Shown here: one piece after another, positions 47,369 to 55,867 of the stretch
How the letters are laid out: every line of letters begins with the position of its first letter
Position numbering within the stretch: position 1 is the first letter of the stretch
NCBI RefSeq assembly: GCF_040822085.1
Contig: NZ_CP162006.1
Location: 1,922,001 to 1,986,000 of the forward strand
Length of the DNA: 64,000 nucleotides
Origin: Rhodoferax sp. WC2427
Lineage (GTDB): Bacteria; Pseudomonadota; Gammaproteobacteria; Burkholderiales; Burkholderiaceae_C
Reading direction: 5' to 3'
Program-made: the position numbers and the translations under genes
The notes under the pieces: generated by a model
What the model saw: only the letters and a program-made list of their open reading frames with translations
Database searches by the model: none
What the model was told of the DNA's origin: nothing

Positions 47369-48577
47369 TTGCCTGACCTGACCACCCAACTCATCCACCA
47401 CCCCTACCAGCCACCGGCCGATTTCGCCGCGCCGCAGCCAGGGGTATTCAAAGCCTCCACCGTCATCTTCCCCAGCGTCGCCGCCATGCGCGAACGTGAC
47501 TGGAAAGACAAATCCGCCTTCACCTACGGCCTGCACGGCACGCCCACCACCTACCAGCTGGAAGAGCGCCTGTGTTCGCTGGAGGGTGGCACCTACTGCG
47601 TGCTGGTACCCAGCGGTTTGACGGCGATTGCCAACGTGGCCCTGGCCCTGCTCAAGACCGGTGACAGCATGTTGGTGCCCGACAACGTCTACGGCCCCAA
47701 CAAGTCGTTTGCCGATGGGCAGTTGGCGCGCTGGGGCATCAGCACCCAGGTGTACGACGCGATGGACCCGGCCGATCTGGCCGCCAAAATCACCGACACC
47801 ACCCGGCTGGTCTGGGTCGAGGCCGCCGGTTCGGTCACACTGGAGTTCCCCGACCTGCCCGCCTTGGTGCGCATCTGCCACGACCGTGGTGTGGTCTGCG
47901 CGCTCGACAACACCTGGGGCGCGGGCCTGGCCTTCAACCCCTTCGATCTGCTGCCCGGCACCAGCCCGGCATTGGGGGTGGACATCTCGGCGCACGCCCT
48001 GACCAAATACCCCAGCGGCGGCGGCGATGTGCTGATGGGCAGCGTGATTACCCGCGACCCGGCCTTGCACCGCAAGATCCAGCGCACGCACATGCACCTG
48101 GGCCTGGCCGTGGGCGCCAACGACGCGGAGCTGGTGCTGCGCTCCTTGTCCAGCATGGCGTTGCGCTACCACGCGCACGACGCGGCCACCCGCACCTTGG
48201 CGCGCTGGTGTACCCAGCAGCCTGCCTTTGCCCAGGTGCTGCATCCGGCCTTGCCCGATTCGCCAGGGCATGCCCACTGGCTCACGCTGTGCCGCACGGA
48301 TGCGGCGGCGGGCTTGTTCAGCGTGGTGCTGGATGCCCAGTACACGGTGGCGCAGGTCGATGCCTTTTGCGACGCCTTGCAGCTTTTCAAGATCGGCTAC
48401 AGCTGGGGCGGCCCCATGAGCCTGGTGGTGCCGTACGAGCTGGCCAGCATGCGCAAGAAGTGGCCCACAGGCATAGCACAAGGCACGCTGGTGCGGTTTG
48501 CAGTGGGATTGGAATCGGTAACGGATCTGCAGGCCGACTTGGCGCAAGCGCTTCAACACATGGTTGCAAGCTGTTAA
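47369..48577 (+). CDS. metC: PLP-dependent Cys/Met metabolism enzyme, cystathionine beta-lyase-like
   Basis: This 402-aa fold-type I PLP enzyme has the cofactor lysine Lys213 in 'SAHALTKYPSGGGD', Tyr53 and the 'GTPTTYQLEERL' loop, and 'VPDNVYGPNK'. It matches proteobacterial MetC, which cleaves cystathionine to homocysteine, pyruvate and ammonia. Related gamma-synthases share the fold, so exact activity is probable, not certain. The start is TTG 47369 behind an ACGGAG site. Confidence 0.85.
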   Translation: MPDLTTQLIHHPYQPPADFAAPQPGVFKASTVIFPSVAAMRERDWKDKSAFTYGLHGTPTTYQLEERLCSLEGGTYCVLVPSGLTAIANVALALLKTGDSMLVPDNVYGPNKSFADGQLARWGISTQVYDAMDPADLAAKITDTTRLVWVEAAGSVTLEFPDLPALVRICHDRGVVCALDNTWGAGLAFNPFDLLPGTSPALGVDISAHALTKYPSGGGDVLMGSVITRDPALHRKIQRTHMHLGLAVGANDAELVLRSLSSMALRYHAHDAATRTLARWCTQQPAFAQVLHPALPDSPGHAHWLTLCRTDAAAGLFSVVLDAQYTVAQVDAFCDALQLFKIGYSWGGPMSLVVPYELASMRKKWPTGIAQGTLVRFAVGLESVTDLQADLAQALQHMVASC

Positions 48578-48609
48578 AGTGGCTACACACTATTTGAAAG
48601 AAGAAGACC

Positions 48610-48780
48610 TTGGCAACACCTAATTACGGATACGAAAAGCGCCAAAAAGAGCTGGCCAAGAAAAAGAAGAAAGAGGACAAGCTCAAATCCAAAAGCGAAC
48701 GCAAGCACGATGAGCATGCGCCCGAGGATGGCAGCACCCCGGCAGACGGCCAGCCGCCCGAGGCCCCCACGGAATCCTGA
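48610..48780 (+). CDS. small Lys/Glu-rich protein of unknown function
   Basis: This 56-residue frame starts at TTG 48610, preceded by a purine-rich GAAAGAAG stretch. The N-terminal half is a charged helix ('YEKRQKELAKKKKKEDKLKSKSERK') and the C-terminal half is Pro/Ala/Glu-rich and disordered. It follows metC by 32 bp. It resembles a short conserved hypothetical seen in Burkholderiales, from memory only. Codon use matches its neighbours. Confidence 0.6.
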   Translation: MATPNYGYEKRQKELAKKKKKEDKLKSKSERKHDEHAPEDGSTPADGQPPEAPTES

Positions 48781-48795
48781 TCGCCGGGTTCCTGC

Positions 48796-49419
48796 TTACT
48801 TCAACAGTTTCTTCAGTTCCGGCCACACGTTGTTCAGCAGCGTAGGATGCGCTTCCGCCTTAGGGTGGATGCGGTCCGGCTGGAACAGCGCCGTTGCATC
48901 CGGCCCATCCGCCACGCCTTTCAGCAGAAACGGCACCAGCGCGGCTTTCTCCCCCTTGGCAACCTTGGCAAACACACCACTGAAGCGCTCGGCGTAGTCG
49001 CGCCCGTAATTGGGCGGCACCTGCATGCCCACCAGCAACACCTTGGCCCCGGCTTTTTGGGCGGCTTCGGTCATGGTGCGCAAATTGTCTTCGGTGCCCT
49101 GCAAGGGCAGGCCGCGCAAGGCGTCGTTGCCGCCCAGCTCGATCACCACCACCGTCGGTTTCACGCTGGTCAGCAGGCCCGGCAGGCGCGCGCGACCACC
49201 GGGTGTGGTGTCGCCACTGATGCTGGCGTTGTGCACCGTGGCGGCGATATTTTCAAGGGCCAGGCGCTTTTCCAGCAAGGCCACCCAGCCGGTGCCGCGG
49301 GCCAGGCCATACTCGGCGCTCAGGCTGTCGCCGACCACCAAAATAGAGGGGATGGGGGCCGCCGATGCCCCTACGGCCAGGGCCAGGGTCGCAGCCGCGA
49401 TAAAGTGTCTACGTTTCAA
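48796..49419 (-). CDS. tesA: TesA-like periplasmic GDSL esterase/lysophospholipase
   Basis: This 207-aa SGNH hydrolase has an N-terminal signal peptide (cleavage near 'GASA-AP'). Block I is 'VVGDSLS' with Ser32, block III 'ELGGNDALRG' and block V 'DRIHP' with the catalytic Asp/His. The family is multifunctional (thioesterase, arylesterase, lysophospholipase L1, protease I). It is divergent from the YbbA-like ATPase with a 15-bp gap, the same pairing as tesA/ybbA in E. coli. Confidence 0.88.
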   Translation of the reverse strand: MKRRHFIAAATLALAVGASAAPIPSILVVGDSLSAEYGLARGTGWVALLEKRLALENIAATVHNASISGDTTPGGRARLPGLLTSVKPTVVVIELGGNDALRGLPLQGTEDNLRTMTEAAQKAGAKVLLVGMQVPPNYGRDYAERFSGVFAKVAKGEKAALVPFLLKGVADGPDATALFQPDRIHPKAEAHPTLLNNVWPELKKLLK

Positions 49420-49434
49420 AACTCAAAGCCTTTC

Positions 49435-50121
49435 ATGCCAACTCTGTCCACCGGTGCCGTCATTGCGGTAGAACACGTCTCTAAATCCGTCACGGATTCC
49501 ACCGGGTCGCTGGCCATTTTGCGCGATATCGATTTCTCACTCGCGCCCAGGGAGACTGTGGCCATCGTCGGTGCGTCGGGCTCGGGCAAAAGCACACTGC
49601 TGTCCATCATTGCCGGGCTGGACACGCCCACCCAGGGCACGGTGCGGGTGGCCGGGCAGGACATCTTTGCCTTGACCGAAGACCAGCGCGCCGCTGTGCG
49701 GGCACAAAAGATGGGCTTTGTGTTCCAGAGCTTCCAATTGATGGGCAATCTGACCGCGCTGGAAAACGTGATGCTGCCGCTGGAGCTGGCCGCCCGCAAG
49801 GATGCCCGCAAAGCCGCCACCGAGATGCTGGAGCGCGTGGGGCTGGGCCAGCGCCTGGGCCACTACCCCAAGCTGCTCAGCGGCGGCGAGCAGCAGCGGG
49901 TGGCCCTGGCGCGGGCCTTTGTGGTCCAGCCCGCCGTGCTGCTGGCCGACGAGCCCACCGGCAGCCTGGACTTCGCCACCGGCGAAAAGGTGATGGAGCT
50001 GATGTTTACCCTGAACCGCGAGCAGGGCACAACCCTGGTGCTGGTGACCCACGACCGCGGCATCGCCGCCCAGTGCGAGCGCCGTATCACCATTGAGGCA
50101 GGGCAGATCGCCCACGCCTGA
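49435..50121 (+). CDS. ybbA: YbbA/LolD-type ABC transporter ATP-binding protein
   Basis: This 228-aa ATPase has Walker A 'GASGSGKST' (46-54), signature 'LSGGEQQR', Walker B 'LLADEPTGSLD' and the H-loop 'VLVTHD'. The MacB/LolD-type 'FVFQSFQLMGNLTALENV' loop is present. ATG 49435 gives the family length; the upstream frame is antisense to tesA. In E. coli ybbA is followed by the large permease ybbP, which is missing here; the next gene is rlmB. Confidence 0.85.
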   Translation: MPTLSTGAVIAVEHVSKSVTDSTGSLAILRDIDFSLAPRETVAIVGASGSGKSTLLSIIAGLDTPTQGTVRVAGQDIFALTEDQRAAVRAQKMGFVFQSFQLMGNLTALENVMLPLELAARKDARKAATEMLERVGLGQRLGHYPKLLSGGEQQRVALARAFVVQPAVLLADEPTGSLDFATGEKVMELMFTLNREQGTTLVLVTHDRGIAAQCERRITIEAGQIAHA

Positions 50122-50186
50122 ATGTATAAAAAATCAGCTGCTCGTGCTTATTCCATAAGCGTGAGTAGCTATCAAAAGAATAGTGC
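50122..50186. repeat. short palindromic repeat (right arm type 1)
   Basis: Left arm 'tcagctgctcgtgcttatt', right arm 'ccataagcgtgagtagctat', then 'caaaagaatagtg'. It lies between the YbbA-like gene and rlmB. Confidence 0.8.
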
Positions 50187-50221
50187 TCTGCTGCAGGTGC
50201 GCCAGCGTCGATAATCTCCCC

Positions 50222-50956
50222 ATGTCTTCCCCTAAAGTTCTCTTCGGCTTCCATGCCGTGGGCGTGCGCCTGAAAACCGCGCCCCAATCCATCATCGAAA
50301 TCTACTACGAGCCCACCCGGCGCGACGCGCGCATGCGCCAGTTCCTGGAAAAAGCCAACGAGGCCGGTGCCCGCCTGATCGAGGGCGACAGCATGCGCCT
50401 GGCCAAGCTCTGCGGCAGCCACGGCCACCAGGGCGTGGCGGCCCGGGTGGAACACATTCCCCAGGTACATTCGCTCGACGATTTGCTCGACAGCCTGACC
50501 GAGCCCGCGCTGCTGCTGGTGCTGGACGGCGTGACCGATCCGCACAACCTGGGCGCCTGCCTGCGCGTGGCCGACGGTGCCGGTGCCCACGCAGTGATTG
50601 CCCCCAAGGACCACGCGGCGGGCATCAACGCCACGGTGGCCAAGGTGGCCAGTGGCGCGGCCGAAACCGTGCCGTACTTCATGGTCACCAATTTGGCGCG
50701 CACCCTGGGGGAGCTCAAAGAACGCAGCATTTGGTGCATCGGCACCAGCGACAACGCACCCAAAACACTCTACCAGGTGGACCTGAAAGGCCCTGTGGCA
50801 CTGGTGCTGGGCAACGAAGGCGACGGCATGCGCCAGCTCACCCGCAAGACTTGCGACGAGTTGGTGGGCATCCCCATGCACGGCGCGGTGGAGAGCCTGA
50901 ACGTGTCGGTGGCCAGCGGCGTGTGCCTGTACGAGGCGCTGCGTCAACGCCTGTAA
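50222..50956 (+). CDS. rlmB: 23S rRNA (Gm2251-2'-O) methyltransferase RlmB
   Basis: This 244-aa SpoU/TrmH (SPOUT) enzyme has an N-terminal L30e-like RNA-binding domain and a knotted catalytic domain with motif 1 '[13 protein letters not shown]', motif 2 '[10 protein letters not shown]' and motif 3 '[16 protein letters not shown]'. ATG 50222 gives the usual length; the longer frame from 50183 runs into the repeat. It methylates G2251 of 23S rRNA. Confidence 0.92.
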   Translation: MSSPKVLFGFHAVGVRLKTAPQSIIEIYYEPTRRDARMRQFLEKANEAGARLIEGDSMRLAKLCGSHGHQGVAARVEHIPQVHSLDDLLDSLTEPALLLVLDGVTDPHNLGACLRVADGAGAHAVIAPKDHAAGINATVAKVASGAAETVPYFMVTNLARTLGELKERSIWCIGTSDNAPKTLYQVDLKGPVALVLGNEGDGMRQLTRKTCDELVGIPMHGAVESLNVSVASGVCLYEALRQRL

Positions 50957-51027
50957 CTTGCTGTAAAAGTTCTCCCCGGTTGCACTGGATAACTTTGGGG
51001 ATAACTCTGTAATTGGGCAGAATAGAG

Positions 51028-51058
51028 AGGGTAAACCCTTGATCTATAAGGGTAAACC
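51028..51058. other. paired AGGGTAAACC repeats in the rlmB-cls gap
   Basis: AGGGTAAACC occurs at 51028-51037 and 51049-51058, 21 bp apart, with an ACCCTT/AAGGGT dyad (51035-51040, 51048-51053) between them. It lies between convergent genes, so there is no obvious promoter to control. Confidence 0.45.
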
Positions 51059-51118
51059 TTGCATTGCCTGTTATTTAGGCAGTTGACAAGTCTCTCGAGG
51101 CACCTACCACATTCCAGG

Positions 51119-52519
51119 TCACAGCTGAAAAGCCACCCACCGCACCAGGCCCTCCACCAGCTCTCGCCCCAGGCTGGGCGGCTGCGGTTGGTAGGGCAGG
51201 GCGCGGTGTTGCAACTGCGTGATCCAGTCGGCAAATTGCCGTACCACCGGTGGGTCGTAGAAGGCCACCATCAGCTCGTAGTTCAAAAACAGGCTGCGCT
51301 CGTCCAGGTTCGCCGAGCCCACCAGCGCCAGCTCCTGGTCGATCAGCACCGCTTTGGCGTGCACCATGCTGGGCAGCAGCCAGATGCGGGCTCCGGCGGC
51401 CACCAGCTCGCGCAGGGCGGCATAGCGGGCGATGTCGGCCAGGCGGTGGTTGGACTGGCGCGGCAGCACCAGGTCGACCGCTATACCGCGCCGTGCCGCC
51501 AGGGTCAGCGCCATCAGCAGGGTCTGGTCGGGCACAAAGTAGGGGGTGACCGCCAGAATGCGGGTCTGCGCGGTGAAGCAGCCCGACACCAGCAGCGTGT
51601 AGAAGGTGTCGTCGGCCTGGTCCGGGCCGCTGGGAACCAGCCGGGCGCGCAGGCCGGAAGTGGTGGTATCGGGCGCGATCCGGGGTAAGGGCCCGGCGGC
51701 CTTGCCGGTAGTGGCGAATCCCCAGTCTTGTTCAAATCTCTGCTGGGCGTGCTGTGCCAGGTCACCTTGCAGGTCAAAGCTGAGGTCGATCCAGACGGGT
51801 TTGTGCAGCACCGATTGGGCGTCGCCCTCAAAATATTCAGCCGCCAGGTTGCGACCGCCGCACCACAACCAGTGGCCGTCGGCCACCGCCATTTTGCGGT
51901 GGTTGCGCAGATTGGTGCGGCCGCGCAGCGTCGACGACAAGGGCGGCACGAACAAGGTCACCTGGATCCCCGCCGCACGCAGGCGCCGCAGGTTCGGGTG
52001 GCCGCCCAGATACAGGCCGATGCCGTCCAGCAGCAGGCGTATCTTCAGGCCCTGCCGCGCGCGCAGCAGCAGTTGCGCCGTGATGGCATCGCCCAGCACG
52101 TCCCGCCCCAGAATGAAGGTGCAGATGTCCAGTGTGTGCTGCGCCCCGGCGATCAGCGCCTGCAGGCGGTGCAGGGCTTCACGGCCATCCTGGTGGATCA
52201 CCAGTGACCCGAAGCTGGCGGTAGCGCCCAAGCCCAGGGCGCGGGCCAGGTGCTCCTGGGCCATTGCCGGTGGCGGGCTGCCGTGGGCCACCGGCTTCAG
52301 CGCCCCGCGGGTGCTGGCCAGCTTGCGGCGGCCAAACATGAGGTACAGCGGCAGGGTGATGTAGGGCAGCAGCACCAGCGAGATCGTCCAGGCGATGGCG
52401 GCAGACGGATGGCGGCGTTGCTTCAGCGTGTGGGAGCCCGCCATGTAGATGCCCAGGCCCAAGACGACCAGCGCACCGTGCAGGGTGATCCATTGGCGGG
52501 TGAGGAGGTCGTGTAGCAA
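51119..52519 (-). CDS. cls: cardiolipin synthase (phospholipase D family)
   Basis: This 466-aa membrane enzyme has two N-terminal membrane segments (about 12-30 and 40-62) and two HKD active-site motifs: His207-Lys209-Asp214 and His387-Lys389-Asp394. It condenses two phosphatidylglycerols, or PG with PE, to cardiolipin. Length and layout fit ClsA. It converges with rlmB across a 160-bp gap. Confidence 0.9.
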   Translation of the reverse strand: MLHDLLTRQWITLHGALVVLGLGIYMAGSHTLKQRRHPSAAIAWTISLVLLPYITLPLYLMFGRRKLASTRGALKPVAHGSPPPAMAQEHLARALGLGATASFGSLVIHQDGREALHRLQALIAGAQHTLDICTFILGRDVLGDAITAQLLLRARQGLKIRLLLDGIGLYLGGHPNLRRLRAAGIQVTLFVPPLSSTLRGRTNLRNHRKMAVADGHWLWCGGRNLAAEYFEGDAQSVLHKPVWIDLSFDLQGDLAQHAQQRFEQDWGFATTGKAAGPLPRIAPDTTTSGLRARLVPSGPDQADDTFYTLLVSGCFTAQTRILAVTPYFVPDQTLLMALTLAARRGIAVDLVLPRQSNHRLADIARYAALRELVAAGARIWLLPSMVHAKAVLIDQELALVGSANLDERSLFLNYELMVAFYDPPVVRQFADWITQLQHRALPYQPQPPSLGRELVEGLVRWVAFQL

Positions 52520-52676
52520 GTGGGCTTGGTTCTGTGTAGTGCGGAGGTAAAGAGGCGGTGGATGGCGCCCGCCCTAGTGTGTACCCGATTGCCAACAGGC
52601 CCAAACAGGATTGAAATAACGGTTGTGCCAGTAGATAGCGTTTCGGCTGTAATTAATAATTTCGAAAGGATTTGCC

Positions 52677-52886
52677 ATGAAAACCGAACTCATCCAACCC
52701 ACGGCCACCATCATCGCCGCCATGATCTCCACCGATGGCGACCGCAACTCCACCGGCCACCGCATGGGCTGCCAGGATTTGTTTGTCGCCACCTACCGCA
52801 AGCTGGAAGCCGCGATGCTGCAAATCCAGAAGGAAGACGAGGCCAAGATGGATGCCCGGCGCGAACCCCAGCGCGATTACGCCTGA
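52677..52886 (+). CDS. small hypothetical protein (69 aa)
   Basis: ATG 52677 follows a GAAAGGA ribosome-binding site. The product 'MKTELIQPTATIIAAMISTD…' has a hydrophobic N-terminal third and a charged helical C-terminus ('QIQKEDEAKMDARREP'). There is no recognised domain. Upstream sequence to 52520 is AT-richer than average and may hold its promoter. It stands alone between cls and an ABC operon. Confidence 0.65.
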   Translation: MKTELIQPTATIIAAMISTDGDRNSTGHRMGCQDLFVATYRKLEAAMLQIQKEDEAKMDARREPQRDYA

Positions 52887-52898
52887 GAATTCTTGGGC

Positions 52899-52957
52899 AT
52901 AAAAATAGCTGCTTGCGCTTATAGGATAAGCGTAAGCAGCTATAAATAGTGTAGTAG
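52899..52957. repeat. short palindromic repeat (right arm type 1), best-conserved copy
   Basis: ATAGCTGCTTGCGCTTAT, centre 'agg', then ATAAGCGTAAGCAGCTAT: an almost perfect 18-bp inverted repeat, followed by 'aaatagtgtagta'. It lies between the 69-aa gene and the amino-acid ABC operon, which converge. Confidence 0.85.
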
Positions 52958-52960
52958 AGA

Positions 52961-53728
52961 TCAGTCTGTCAATGAAGACAGAAACTGCTTGAGTTCCGGC
53001 GTTTGCGGGTTGCCAAACAGCTCGGCGGGCGGCCCCATCTCGTGCACGCGGCCCTGGTGCATGAAGATCACCCGGTTGCTGACCTTGCGGGCAAACGCCA
53101 TCTCGTGCGTCACCATCAGCAGGGTCATGCCTTCGGCCGCCAGGCCTTCCACCACGCGCAGCACCTCGCCCACCAGTTCCGGGTCGAGCGCCGAGGTGAT
53201 TTCATCGCACAGCAGCACCGCCGGTTCCATGGCCAACGCCCGGGCAATGGCCACCCGCTGCTGCTGCCCGCCCGAGAGCTGGTCGGGCCAGGCATCAAAC
53301 TTCTCGGCCAAACCCACGCGGGCTAGCAGCTTTTGGGCCTGGGCGGTACCGGCATCGTCGGCCTGCTGCTTGACCAGGCGCGGCGCCAGCATCACGTTTT
53401 TGCCCACAGTGAGGTGCGGGAACAGGTTGAAGCCCTGGAAAATCATGCCCACGCGCTGGCGCAGCGCCCGCATGGCCAGGGCGTTGTCGTGCAGCAGCGG
53501 CTTGCTGTCCACCGTGAGGCTGCCGCTCTGGAAGACTTCCAGCCCGTTGATGCAGCGCAGCAGCGTGCTCTTGCCCGAGCCGCTTTTACCGATGATGGCG
53601 ATGACCTCACCGGTCTGCACCTGCAGGTCGATGCCTTTGAGCACCTCGTTGGTACCGAAGGACTTGCGCAGGCCCTGGATCTCGACGATGGGGCTGAGGC
53701 GGGTTTGGGTTTTAGCGGCGGGCTGCAT
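52961..53728 (-). CDS. polar amino-acid ABC transporter ATP-binding protein
   Basis: This 255-aa PAAT-family ATPase (GlnQ/HisP-like) has Walker A 'GKSGSGKST', signature 'LSGGQQQR', Walker B 'VLLCDEITSALDPE' and the H-loop 'MVTHEMAFA'. Its start overlaps the upstream permease gene by 17 bp. It is the last gene of the GntR-led operon. The cargo is probably a polar amino acid or a related compound. Confidence 0.9.
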   Translation of the reverse strand: MQPAAKTQTRLSPIVEIQGLRKSFGTNEVLKGIDLQVQTGEVIAIIGKSGSGKSTLLRCINGLEVFQSGSLTVDSKPLLHDNALAMRALRQRVGMIFQGFNLFPHLTVGKNVMLAPRLVKQQADDAGTAQAQKLLARVGLAEKFDAWPDQLSGGQQQRVAIARALAMEPAVLLCDEITSALDPELVGEVLRVVEGLAAEGMTLLMVTHEMAFARKVSNRVIFMHQGRVHEMGPPAELFGNPQTPELKQFLSSLTD

Positions 53729-54365
53729 GCATCTTCCTCTCTAACAATTTGGCGTAAAAACTGACCGGGAAACACAGGGCGAAGTACATCAAGGCCACGC
53801 AGCTGTAGACCACAAAGGGCTTGAAGGTGGCGTTGGCGATCATGGTGCCGGCCTTGGTGAGCTCGATGAAGCCGATCACCGAGGCCAGCGCCGTGCCCTT
53901 GATGACCTGCACCAGAAAGCCCACGGTGGGCGCAATGGCGATCTTGATGGCCTGGGGCAGCACCACGTAGCGCAGCCGCTCGCCAAAGCCCAGCGCCAGG
54001 CTTTCTGCCGCCTCCCACTGCCCCTTGGGGATGGAGGCCACGCAGCCGCGCCAGATCTCGGTCAAAAACGCGCTGGTGTACAGCGTGAGCGCCGCCGCTG
54101 CCGCCACCCAGGCGCTGGTGTTGATGCCGAACAGCGCAATGCCAAAGTACGCCAGAAACAGCTGCATCAGCAGCGGCGTGCCCTGGAACACCTGCACGTA
54201 GGCGGCCACAAAGGTCTCGGTGCCGCGCACCTGGCTCAGCCGGGCGACCAAGAGCAGCACGCCCACGATGCCGCCGCCGATGAAGGCCATCAGCGACAGG
54301 CCAATCGTCCAGCGCGCCGCCAGCAGCAGGTTGCGAAAAATATCCCAAATGGCGAAATCAACCAT
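53712..54365 (-). CDS. polar amino-acid ABC transporter permease (1)
   Basis: This 217-aa permease has about five membrane segments and the EAA-type coupling loop 'EAAESLALGFGERLRYVVLPQA'. I start at ATG 54365 ('MVDFAIWDIF'); the longer frame to 54647 lies within the other permease gene. Paired with the permease encoded 11 bp upstream, it would form a heterodimeric channel. Confidence 0.9.
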   Translation of the reverse strand: MVDFAIWDIFRNLLLAARWTIGLSLMAFIGGGIVGVLLLVARLSQVRGTETFVAAYVQVFQGTPLLMQLFLAYFGIALFGINTSAWVAAAAALTLYTSAFLTEIWRGCVASIPKGQWEAAESLALGFGERLRYVVLPQAIKIAIAPTVGFLVQVIKGTALASVIGFIELTKAGTMIANATFKPFVVYSCVALMYFALCFPVSFYAKLLERKMHAARR

Positions 54366-54376
54366 GGTGTGTGTCC

Positions 54377-55048
54377 TCAGCGACCGTAGACAAAACGCGG
54401 ACCCAGCCAGTTCAGCAGCTTGCGCACCGCCATCGACAGCGCCAGGTAGATGCCGGTGGCAATGATGAAGGCCTCGAACGCGCGGAAATTGCGGCTCTGG
54501 ATCAGGTTGGCGGCGTAGCTCAGCTCTTCGGTCGAGATTTGCCCGCAGACCGCCGAGCCCAGCATCACGATGATGATTTGGCTCACCAGCGCGGGCCAGA
54601 CCTTCTTCAGCGCCGGTGGCAGCACGACGCGGGTGAAGGTCTGCCATTGCGACATCGCCAGGCTGGAGGCGGCTTCGATCTGGCCCCGGGGCGTGGCATC
54701 GATACCGGCGCGGATGATCTCAGTGGCATAGGCCCCCAGGTTGACCACCATGGCCAGGATGGAGGCCACCTCGGGCGACAGCTTGAAGCCCAGCGCAGGC
54801 AGGCCAAAGAAGATGAAAAACAGCTGCACGATGAAAGGCGTGTTGCGGATCAGCTCCACATACGCCCCCACCAGGGCCTGCAGCCACAGCGGCGCCCGGG
54901 TGTTCTGGCTGCGCACCCAGGCGCAGGAGATGCCCAGCACCGCGCCGATCAGCGTGGCGATCAGCGTCAGGCCCAGCGTCCAGACGATGCCCTTGGCCAG
55001 CAGCGGCCACTGCTCCAGCACGGCGTAGAAGTCGAATGCGATGCGCAT
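54377..55048 (-). CDS. polar amino-acid ABC transporter permease (2)
   Basis: This 223-aa His/Glu/Gln/Arg-type permease has the signature 'LVGAYVELIRNTPFIVQLFFIFFGLP' and the loop 'IEAASSLAMSQWQTFTRVVLPPA'. It lies 27 bp after the binding-protein gene and 11 bp before the second permease gene. Confidence 0.9.
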   Translation of the reverse strand: MRIAFDFYAVLEQWPLLAKGIVWTLGLTLIATLIGAVLGISCAWVRSQNTRAPLWLQALVGAYVELIRNTPFIVQLFFIFFGLPALGFKLSPEVASILAMVVNLGAYATEIIRAGIDATPRGQIEAASSLAMSQWQTFTRVVLPPALKKVWPALVSQIIIVMLGSAVCGQISTEELSYAANLIQSRNFRAFEAFIIATGIYLALSMAVRKLLNWLGPRFVYGR

Positions 55049-55075
55049 GGCTTGGCTCCGGTGGTGACGGGGGAT

Positions 55076-55867
55076 TTATTCCGGCAGGTTACCGGCGGGA
55101 CGGCCCAGCCAGCGCACGGCCATCTTGTCGATGTCGCCGGACTTTTTGCCGGCGAGGATGATTTCGTTGACCTTGGCGCGCAGCGCGTCTTCGCCCTTGG
55201 CCACGCCGATGAAGTTGGGCGAATCTTTCAGCAGCAGCTTGTACTCGGCGCCCAGTTGCGGGTTCTTGGCCATCAGGTTGCCCGCGACCGACGCGCCGGT
55301 GGCAATCACCTGCACCTGGCCGGACACAAACGACGAGACGGTCACGTTGTTGTCTTCAAAGCGCTTGATGTCGGTGCCCGACGGGGCCAGCTTGGTCAGC
55401 TCCTGGTCTTCGATGGCGCCGCGGGTCACGCCCACCGATTTGCCCGCCAGGTCGGCAAAGCTCTTGATGCTGAGGGTTTTGGGTGCGAACACGGCCTGGA
55501 AGAAGGGCGAGTAGGCGGCGGTGAAGTCGATGACTTTCTCGCGCTCGGGGTTTTTGCCCAGCGACGAGATCACCAGATCGGCCTTTTTGGACTGCAGGTA
55601 GGCCACGCGGTTGGCGCTGGTTACCGGGGCCAGTTCCACCGCCACGCCGAGCTTGCCGCCGATGTAGTTGGCCATATCGATGTCCAGGCCCTGGGGTTTC
55701 AGGTCGGTGCCGACAAATCCGTAGGGCGGGAAGTCGGTGGGGATGGCGATGGTGATTTTTTTGGCCTTGAGCACGTCGTCCAGGGCGGTCTGGGCGTGGG
55801 CCCCCAGGCTGGCGAGCAGGGCGATGGCGGCGAGGCCGGATTGGAAGTGGCGGCGGGTGGATGTCAT
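55076..55867 (-). CDS. polar amino-acid ABC transporter substrate-binding protein
   Basis: This 263-aa periplasmic protein (bacterial extracellular solute-binding family 3) has an N-terminal signal peptide with a twin-arginine-like 'STRRHFQSGLAAIALLASLGAHA' (cut near AHA-QT). The body starts 'ITIAIPTDFPPYGFVGTDLKPQGLDIDMA' as in glutamine/lysine-binding proteins. The ATG overlaps the gntR stop by 4 bp. Ligand unknown. Confidence 0.88.
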   Translation of the reverse strand: MTSTRRHFQSGLAAIALLASLGAHAQTALDDVLKAKKITIAIPTDFPPYGFVGTDLKPQGLDIDMANYIGGKLGVAVELAPVTSANRVAYLQSKKADLVISSLGKNPEREKVIDFTAAYSPFFQAVFAPKTLSIKSFADLAGKSVGVTRGAIEDQELTKLAPSGTDIKRFEDNNVTVSSFVSGQVQVIATGASVAGNLMAKNPQLGAEYKLLLKDSPNFIGVAKGEDALRAKVNEIILAGKKSGDIDKMAVRWLGRPAGNLPE

